A program made the translations under genes and the position numbers. Below are positions 58,272-64,000 of a stretch of DNA of 64,000 bases, piece after piece; positions within the stretch are counted from its first letter, which is position 1, and every line of letters begins with the position of its first letter. The stretch is from Vibrio amylolyticus (GTDB lineage: Bacteria; Pseudomonadota; Gammaproteobacteria; Enterobacterales; Vibrionaceae): the NCBI RefSeq assembly GCF_023145695.1, contig NZ_JAJHVV010000006.1:124001-188000 (forward strand). Reading direction: 5' to 3'. A model generated the notes under the pieces. The model worked only from the letters and a program-made list of their open reading frames with translations. It was not told the origin of the DNA and did no database searches.

Positions 58272-58985
58272 ATGGCTAATCTAACAATCCTTTCCAAAGA
58301 CATTCGTTTACTTGATAACTTGTGCTCGTTAAATGACCTGCATAAAGCGAGTGGCGGAGCACCCAAGCACCAACCAGCTCTCTTTATGCAGAACCAACAA
58401 ACAAAAGCACTCATCTACGAAATTGAAGGTGATCTAGGAATTCCTAGAACAGTGTTAACGCAGCGCGGTGGAGCAAATCGAGGCACCTGGGTATGTAAAG
58501 AACTGGTCTACTCATACGCAATGTGGATAAGTCCCAAGTTCCACCTCAAGGTGATTCGTGCCTTTGAGAGCATAAGTACCAATCAAATACTGCCACTACC
58601 ATCTCCAATTCCCCAATCTGACTTATCACTGAACGACCTCATCTACGAACTCGCTAAAGCCAAAAACGTCAACACGCAGAATATCCACATTCATTACAAC
58701 TCGGTCTTCAACTCCAACGCTTGGTCACATGAGCAAGCCTTCGAGCATGCGCTAGCAAAAAGAATATTAAAGCAGGACTTAGCCAACGCACTGCGCACTC
58801 AGTCACCTCAATTACAGCAAATTAAACAACAAGCCAAACAACACGGCTTAACGCTAATAGATGAGCAAGAGTACCAAGGATTCCAAGGCCGGATGCAGAT
58901 GCAACAGCAGCAGATTGATAAGCTAGTCGATGAGGTTATGGCTTTAAGCCGAAACCACAACGCTTTGATGAGTCAGGTGTTGTGA
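58272..58985 (+). CDS. KilA-N domain protein (phage antirepressor-like)
   Basis: A 237-residue protein. A KilA-N domain covers about 12-105: DIRLLDNLCSLNDLHKASGGAPKHQP, then TWVCKELVYSYAMWISPKFHLKVIRAFE. The C-terminal half is Gln-rich and helical. GGAGG lies before ATG 58272. In phages such proteins lift repression by CI-like repressors, and this plasmid carries a CI-like protein at 601-1227. That link is speculative. It sits alone on the plus strand inside the minus-strand transfer region and behind an Ash-type leader, so it is probably a phage or satellite insertion. Confidence 0.78.
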   Translation: MANLTILSKDIRLLDNLCSLNDLHKASGGAPKHQPALFMQNQQTKALIYEIEGDLGIPRTVLTQRGGANRGTWVCKELVYSYAMWISPKFHLKVIRAFESISTNQILPLPSPIPQSDLSLNDLIYELAKAKNVNTQNIHIHYNSVFNSNAWSHEQAFEHALAKRILKQDLANALRTQSPQLQQIKQQAKQHGLTLIDEQEYQGFQGRMQMQQQQIDKLVDEVMALSRNHNALMSQVL

Positions 58986-59001
58986 CGCGCGGAAAGAAAT
59001 C

Positions 59002-59030
59002 ACTGCGTGACACAGCAAGTGTCACGCAGT
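59002..59030. terminator. Strong inverted repeat after the KilA-N gene
   Basis: A perfect 12-bp stem ACTGCGTGACAC (59002-59013) / GTGTCACGCAGT (59019-59030) with a short loop, 16 bp past the stop. No T-run follows; the stem itself is very stable. It also faces the convergent 59055 gene. Confidence 0.75.
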
Positions 59031-59054
59031 AAGCAGGGGCTGTTAGTATAATGA

Positions 59055-59609
59055 TTAGTAAGCCCAGGTCCCAACTCGGTGCGCTTGAGGGACTTTATCG
59101 TAACAAGGGTACTTTATTTGTAAGCCATACCGGATAAGCCCAGACATGGGTTTAAACATGCCTTTGCCTTTTGGCAAATTATTTGGGCGGCGTTGTATAT
59201 CTATTTCCAATGTTTCCCAAATCAAGTTCTCAATAAATTGAGTAGGGTTGTCTGCATTACGACTGAAAGCAGGCAAGGGCCCACCTTTCGGGCAGAACCA
59301 AGGGACAACATTAGTTTGGATTTGTTGATAATTACTATCAATGTGTGTTTGTTGCACCCCCCATAAATACGCCTTAAGCAGCTTGTACTCAGGCGTATCT
59401 GGTTTATCGATGTACTGAATAAAAAAGGACAGGTTATCGACTTGAGTCATTTTTTCTTGTTTTAGTTCAGACAGTTCATCAGACGCATAGTGCTGTTTTA
59501 ATTCAACAATCAAAGCGTCAAGCTCTAGGCTTTTGCTCCAAGTGCTAGCCTGTGCCCATACGGGAGCGATGAGCAACACACTTAATAGAGCCGCAAATGT
59601 CTTTTTCAT
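59055..59609 (-). CDS. Secreted hypothetical protein next to traG
   Basis: A 184-residue protein with a clear signal peptide (MKKTFAALLSVLLIAPVWAQA). The mature part is helical then has a Cys pair (PWFCPKGG and IKYPCYDK) likely forming a disulfide. Family not recognised. It lies 86 bp downstream of traG in the same orientation, in the place where F carries the exclusion genes traS and traT. A periplasmic role linked to transfer or exclusion is possible by position only. Confidence 0.6.
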   Translation of the reverse strand: MKKTFAALLSVLLIAPVWAQASTWSKSLELDALIVELKQHYASDELSELKQEKMTQVDNLSFFIQYIDKPDTPEYKLLKAYLWGVQQTHIDSNYQQIQTNVVPWFCPKGGPLPAFSRNADNPTQFIENLIWETLEIDIQRRPNNLPKGKGMFKPMSGLIRYGLQIKYPCYDKVPQAHRVGTWAY

Positions 59610-59695
59610 AAACCGTTCTCCTTAAATATCCCTTCATTCAGCGGCTATAATAACACTGGTTGCACTCTGTATAAATAAACAGTATCAATTATCCA

Positions 59696-62497
59696 CTATT
59701 TTTTGGAATTGGAATCGTATAATTGATAGCCAGTATGCGGGGGTCTGTCCGTATCCATCTTTGGTGGCGTAATAAGTTGGTCTTGGACGGTTTTGGCGAC
59801 ATCCGAGTTTGGGTCAGTCGTGGGGGTAACAGGCTGCTCTGCTTCGTTTTGCATGTGTCCTCCGGCCACTAATACATTGCCTTTCACGTTACGGTACACA
59901 TCATTGTCATACAGCTCGTCAATGCCTGGGTAGTTGATCATATCGATTGTTACCTCCTCGATCTTACCTTTCGCTCTTTCTGAGCCACTTTTGATCCCGG
60001 CTTTCTGCTCAGCAGACGAAGTTGGCATGTTCCCCAGATTGCGAGGCTGATACATAGCAGCCAGACCCTCTAAATCACTGCTAGAGGTGGATACCCCAAA
60101 GGCGTTTTGAAAACTCTCTGTTCTTGTGTAGTCATTGAACTCTCTACGTACATCTCTTAAATCTTCTGGCTTGGTGGCGTTCATGAGGCGCGTGATTTCT
60201 CTTTTATCATCAAACTCCGACTCCAGGTATGTTTGGAAACCTGTTACCGCACTGGCACTAAAGTTGACCGAGTTGGTATCAAGGCGGGATTGAATGTTTT
60301 GTAAGCTGTCAACTTCCGCATTCGATTCACTGACGGAGGCAGCGCTGCTTTGCAGGCGTTGATGGTTAAGCGCAAAGTCATGGGCGTATTGCTCCACCGC
60401 ACTGCGGTTATCTTTGGTATCCATGGTTCGACCTGCTCGCTCCATTGAGGTTGAGCCTTCACTGTATTGCTGCGTCGCTTGTTCAAGGGCTTGTTTCTGC
60501 TCTGCGCTCATGTTGCTGTACGCCTCACGTTGGTCGGTGCTCCACTGAACGCCCGCACTGGCACCACCGCCCAGCACACTTTGACCGGGCGTTCCTATGC
60601 TAACGCCTGCATTGGCTGAAATGGCATAGGCTCTGGCTTGGTCATGTGTCCAGCCCATCGTTTGTGAGATGGTATCGATGGCCGATTCCATCGTCGTGTA
60701 AGATTGACTGATTTGACCTTCGGTAGAGGCACTATGGCTATCCCCATACGAGAGACTGCGTGACCAGTTATCATTCCAGCGGTCGCTTTGCTGCATGCTG
60801 TTTGAGTAGTTATCTGTGAAGGTGTTCATATTCTGTTTTTGCGCCGTCAGGGCACTGGTGTATTGGTCACTGACGCTGTTTTGCAACATGGTCGAGGTTT
60901 GCGCTTGCCAAATCGGTTTAGATTCAGCGTCTTGCGCGTTATAGAGTTTGCGTCCTCCATCATTTATGAGGGTAATAATTGAGGCGCCATCTTTTTGTTG
61001 AATCGTGGCCATACCCGCTTTCACTAGCATGTTGTCATCTAACTTATTGGCACTGGTGTTATTGAAACTGTGGTTTTGCATCTGCAAATTACCAAAGTCC
61101 ATATTACCGGTTGAGCTAGCCGCGGAGACCCGGGCGTTGGTGCTGTTAATCATTCCTGCTAACTGGTAGTTCATGGCTTGCGCCGCTGCAACGCCCCCTT
61201 GCAGCACTTTTCCGGCCAAGACCGGAATGGTCATCATAAGAAAGCCTGCCATGTAGCCAAAGCGAGTGTGGAGCTCATCAAGGGCATTGGCATTCGAAAG
61301 AGAGAGGCCATTCATGGGGTCTGCGGTGGCCGATGAGGTCACTTCCAATGGCCAAACCATAAGGACATTTAATATCGCAAACAGGGGAGGCCAGGCCGCT
61401 AAATACGCAAAGGTCTTGATGTAGTTCACCAAGACCATTTTGGTGAGCGCTGGAATGAGCGCGGCGGCAGCAATCATAAAGCTTAAGCAACTGAACAGGA
61501 AAAACAGCATGGTGTGCATCATGGGAATGAACTCCCGTGCTTGCATGCCAAGTGTTGCCCACATCGAGGTTTGCTGCATTTTATTGGAGGTGTAGGCGTA
61601 AGTCATCGCACTGGCATTCGGGTTGAGCATATGAATGCTGCGGCGCATCGCATTTATCGTCATATTTTGTCTAAGCACGTCCACGGCGTTATTGCTGATG
61701 CCAATAAAGTCCTGATAACTGTTTTGCAGCGCATTGCGAACGTGAGGGGCGTAGGTCGCCGCTTTTGCGCCATGAAGATACGTGCCCATCAGGTCAAGCT
61801 CGTCTGCAGACGCGACGCCGAATTGGCTTTTTAAGTCCGGGTAAATCTCACGGCAGGTTTTAAAGTCCTGATCCATGCCGTTTATCATGACGCCGCGAAG
61901 AGGGCTCATCGATTGCCCATCGAGAAAACCAAAAATATCAGGGGCGCTCAGTAGGGCTTGCCATGTGTATTTACGATTGATTTCGACGTCACCAATGATG
62001 CAGTTTTTGAAAAAGTCATTCCAAGTTCGACGGACTTCTATATCTCTTAAATCCGCTTGTCTGGATAACTGATACAACTCTGAGCCAAACATCATCCCTG
62101 TCCGGCCGTAACGTTTATCGTCCGTGGTCATGAAGATGGTTTCAACGGCTTCCGTCACACCCACCATCATGGTGCTGAAAAACCATGTGGGGACGGCGAC
62201 AAGATAAGGCACATTGTCCACCGAATAGACGCCGCTTGGTTCGGTTTTATCAATGATTTGGACGCGCGCGGTTTGTTGCAGCAGCATGGATGGAACAAGA
62301 GTAAAGACAATCGCCCAAACAAAAATGTGTTTGGTGTTGCGGGTGGTAAAGAAAAGCGCCATGGTCATGATGGCCCCAATCATTAAGGCGATGGAGGTCA
62401 TGGAGGCAAAACTGGCCGATTGAAAGAAGGCTGCGATGGCATTAAGGGCGCGTTGCAGCGTCGCGCCTTGGGTATAAACGTAGTATTCGAGTGTCAT
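59696..62497 (-). CDS. traG: TraG, F-type mating-pair protein
   Basis: A 933-residue protein, near the F TraG length (938). The N-terminal third is membrane-spanning (helices near 30-55, 65-85, 330-350, 355-380, 385-400 and 420-440), with TraG blocks such as TWNDFFKNCIIGDV. The C-terminal half is soluble, Ser/Asn/Gln-rich and periplasmic (about 450-930). F TraG works in pilus assembly, mating-pair stabilisation and, through its C-terminus, entry exclusion. It starts 2 bp after the traH stop, so the two are coupled. Confidence 0.9.
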   Translation of the reverse strand: MTLEYYVYTQGATLQRALNAIAAFFQSASFASMTSIALMIGAIMTMALFFTTRNTKHIFVWAIVFTLVPSMLLQQTARVQIIDKTEPSGVYSVDNVPYLVAVPTWFFSTMMVGVTEAVETIFMTTDDKRYGRTGMMFGSELYQLSRQADLRDIEVRRTWNDFFKNCIIGDVEINRKYTWQALLSAPDIFGFLDGQSMSPLRGVMINGMDQDFKTCREIYPDLKSQFGVASADELDLMGTYLHGAKAATYAPHVRNALQNSYQDFIGISNNAVDVLRQNMTINAMRRSIHMLNPNASAMTYAYTSNKMQQTSMWATLGMQAREFIPMMHTMLFFLFSCLSFMIAAAALIPALTKMVLVNYIKTFAYLAAWPPLFAILNVLMVWPLEVTSSATADPMNGLSLSNANALDELHTRFGYMAGFLMMTIPVLAGKVLQGGVAAAQAMNYQLAGMINSTNARVSAASSTGNMDFGNLQMQNHSFNNTSANKLDDNMLVKAGMATIQQKDGASIITLINDGGRKLYNAQDAESKPIWQAQTSTMLQNSVSDQYTSALTAQKQNMNTFTDNYSNSMQQSDRWNDNWSRSLSYGDSHSASTEGQISQSYTTMESAIDTISQTMGWTHDQARAYAISANAGVSIGTPGQSVLGGGASAGVQWSTDQREAYSNMSAEQKQALEQATQQYSEGSTSMERAGRTMDTKDNRSAVEQYAHDFALNHQRLQSSAASVSESNAEVDSLQNIQSRLDTNSVNFSASAVTGFQTYLESEFDDKREITRLMNATKPEDLRDVRREFNDYTRTESFQNAFGVSTSSSDLEGLAAMYQPRNLGNMPTSSAEQKAGIKSGSERAKGKIEEVTIDMINYPGIDELYDNDVYRNVKGNVLVAGGHMQNEAEQPVTPTTDPNSDVAKTVQDQLITPPKMDTDRPPHTGYQLYDSNSKK

Positions 62498-62499
62498 GA

Positions 62500-63909
62500 T
62501 TAGTCTCCGAAAGTTAAGTTTTGTTGGAGTTGTTCGTTGAGTTTTTGCCAGGCTTTTTGGTCATTGCTTTTATGCGCTTGGATAAGCTGCGCTTGCTCAA
62601 GCAGTTGTTTGGTGGCCTTGTCGGCCAACCCATCGGTGAAGCGTTTGGCTCTGTCGATATCACGAGTAATAAGTGCAATGTCTTTATGGCTGACTTGCGT
62701 GTTCGCCAGCGAGCTCTGCACAACGTTCAGCATATTCGCTAAGTAGCGGTTGAGTAATTCGATAGAAATGAGTCGTGAATAAGCAGAAAAGTTTGGAGAA
62801 CGGTTTGCTTGTGTCGCACTGATGAAAATGGCTTGTATTGGGGTCTCGGTGTACTCAAGAAACGACTTTTGAGTGCGTGTTAACGCGCTGTCGTTAGCAA
62901 TCGCCCTATAAAGCTGCTCCAAAAGGGTTCGAAGTCGCTCTTGAAGCCCTTTTGATGAGGCTAATGTTAAGGTGGCTTGGCTTGGGTTTAGGCACTGTTT
63001 GCGGTGTGTGTTATCACATCGGTAATAAGACACTTCGCCCCCTTCAAGCAACGCTTGAACCACGTTATTGTTGTCGGTCAGCAAGCTTGCGTAATAACGA
63101 GGTTTACCACTGGCGTCATAGATGTACGTACCCGATAAGCTCATCAGAAATTCCGCGAGCGCGGTATCACGGGAGAGAAAGCGGTTTTTTAGCGTGGCTG
63201 ACCAAACGATGTTGTGATTGATCTGGGTTAAGTCTTCCAGTGCGGCGTTATTTCGCGCATTGGCCAATTGGGCATTCGCTTGACCGCCGACACCACACTC
63301 TTGCTGTGCGGCGACCCAATCCGAGAACGCGTTGTTGTGCGTACCCATAGTCGCGCAAATGTGCTTTTTCGTTTGAGGGTTATCAAACGCGCCAGCAAGA
63401 CCGCTGACCGCCGCTTGCGCGGTTTCACATGAATTGATGGATTGGTTAAGCCACTTATCGGCAATGTTTTGTAGATTATCTCGGATTTGCTTGATTTGAG
63501 GCGCCCAGGTTTGCAGCGCCAAATCGACCGCAAACGGCACCGCATTCGAGACGACCGCTTGGCCAAACTGAACCAGTTGGTCTGAATTGATGTGACTGAA
63601 TCCCCCCATAAAGGCATCGATACCGCCACACCCCATACTGATGGATGGGACGGTCGCAGAGACCAATTGAGCGTTTTTCATTGGGGATCGTACATACAAA
63701 GAGCCGCCATTATAGTAGTTGGCGCCTTGGCCTTTGTATGCGTTTGGGTTAGACACGTTAGTGTGATAGCCCAAATCGTTAAAAAAATTATCCAGTGAGC
63801 CACTGACGCCAGCGGCGTGTACTTGACAGGTGAGCATCAAGTAAAAGGCAAGATATTTCAATCGTTTGAGTGTTTTTTCCACAGCTACTGTGGATAAATA
63901 GGCGTTCAT
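62500..63909 (-). CDS. traH: TraH, F-type pilus assembly protein
   Basis: A 469-residue protein (F TraH about 458) with an N-terminal signal segment ending near CQVHA. Family blocks are GSLDNFFNDLGYHTNVSNPNAYKGQ, the Cys-containing SISMGCGGIDAFMGGFSHI and a C-terminal coiled coil. It is a periplasmic protein of the F-type secretion system needed for pilus assembly. The upstream gene is beyond the window except for its last codons in 63910-64000. Confidence 0.9.
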   Translation of the reverse strand: MNAYLSTVAVEKTLKRLKYLAFYLMLTCQVHAAGVSGSLDNFFNDLGYHTNVSNPNAYKGQGANYYNGGSLYVRSPMKNAQLVSATVPSISMGCGGIDAFMGGFSHINSDQLVQFGQAVVSNAVPFAVDLALQTWAPQIKQIRDNLQNIADKWLNQSINSCETAQAAVSGLAGAFDNPQTKKHICATMGTHNNAFSDWVAAQQECGVGGQANAQLANARNNAALEDLTQINHNIVWSATLKNRFLSRDTALAEFLMSLSGTYIYDASGKPRYYASLLTDNNNVVQALLEGGEVSYYRCDNTHRKQCLNPSQATLTLASSKGLQERLRTLLEQLYRAIANDSALTRTQKSFLEYTETPIQAIFISATQANRSPNFSAYSRLISIELLNRYLANMLNVVQSSLANTQVSHKDIALITRDIDRAKRFTDGLADKATKQLLEQAQLIQAHKSNDQKAWQKLNEQLQQNLTFGD

Positions 63910-64000
63910 CTTTCGACTTCCTTATGGCAATGGTCGTCAAATAACCTGGTTCATGTTTTGCGTATGAGACAGGTAATAAATTAAGGATCAATATTTCTGT
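63910..64000 (-). other. Window edge upstream of traH
   Basis: The last 91 bases contain the traH ribosome site (GGAAGTCGAAAG) and probably the final codons of the next tra gene. One minus-strand frame ends RNIDP then stop. Too short to identify. Confidence 0.4.

Overview
The window looks like most of a large conjugative plasmid from a marine Vibrionaceae host (Vibrio or a close relative). The reasons are an F-type transfer region (TraH, TraG, TraD and a TraI-type relaxase), a P2/K139-like CI-Cox-CII switch, several Vibrio-type integron recombination sites (attC), and many small accessory genes typical of vibrios. No rRNA, tRNA, CRISPR array or core chromosomal gene was seen. The two ends of the window lie inside the element: traH is at the right edge and the rest of the tra operon must continue beyond it.

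Layout. 0.6-4.0 kb: phage-like regulators (CI, Cox, CII) directly upstream of a ColE2-type Rep/primase. 4.2-6.5 kb: a structured leader, radC, a VirB1-like transglycosylase and a secreted endonuclease I. 7.0-8.9 kb: a eukaryotic-type protein-arginine deiminase (PAD) with all four catalytic positions. 9.1-9.3 kb: one copy of a 255-bp repeat, inverted relative to a second copy at 53.0 kb. 9.5-20 kb: integron-cassette-like DNA with attC-like sites but no integrase, holding a membrane protein, a TetR/HPP pair, a group II intron, a Phd/ParE pair, IS and HipA-like remnants, and a compact RiPP-type operon (40-residue peptide, YcaO, ABC exporter). 20.1-22.1 kb: an orphan T6SS Hcp with a candidate effector and two paralogous membrane proteins. 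22.9-27.7 kb: a helical toxin-like protein, a DUF6765-like protein, a lipoprotein, a small helical protein and a GFA cassette. 28.7-29.9 kb: ParA, a small centromere-binding protein and parS-like repeats. 30-38.2 kb: leading-region genes (second radC, leader-driven small genes, ornithine racemase, Rpn nuclease) with decayed genes. 38.2-38.8 kb: an F-like oriT. 38.8-47.3 kb: a ribbon-helix-helix protein, relaxase and coupling protein. 47.6-59 kb: a defence and regulation block (Avs-like STAND nuclease, two-gene CBASS, OLD nuclease, KilA-N protein with an Ash-type leader) placed between traD and traG. 59-64 kb: a secreted protein, traG and traH.

How it works together. On the minus strand at 38.4 kb an 8-bp hairpin is followed by GTGGGGTGT/G, matching the F nic region as I recall it. 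The transferred strand would then enter with 38.4 kb first and run toward lower coordinates. Genes at 28-38 kb are on the plus strand, so the incoming single strand is their template and they are transcribed toward nic, as in the F leading region. Four leaders with the same two-stem architecture and compensating base changes precede two radC genes and two otherwise unrelated genes. They are either a structured 5' UTR family (possibly the radC RNA motif) or single-strand-active promoters. The strongest candidates for undescribed biology are this leader family, the peptide-YcaO-ABC operon, the plasmid-borne PAD, and the Hcp/effector/twin-membrane-protein module.
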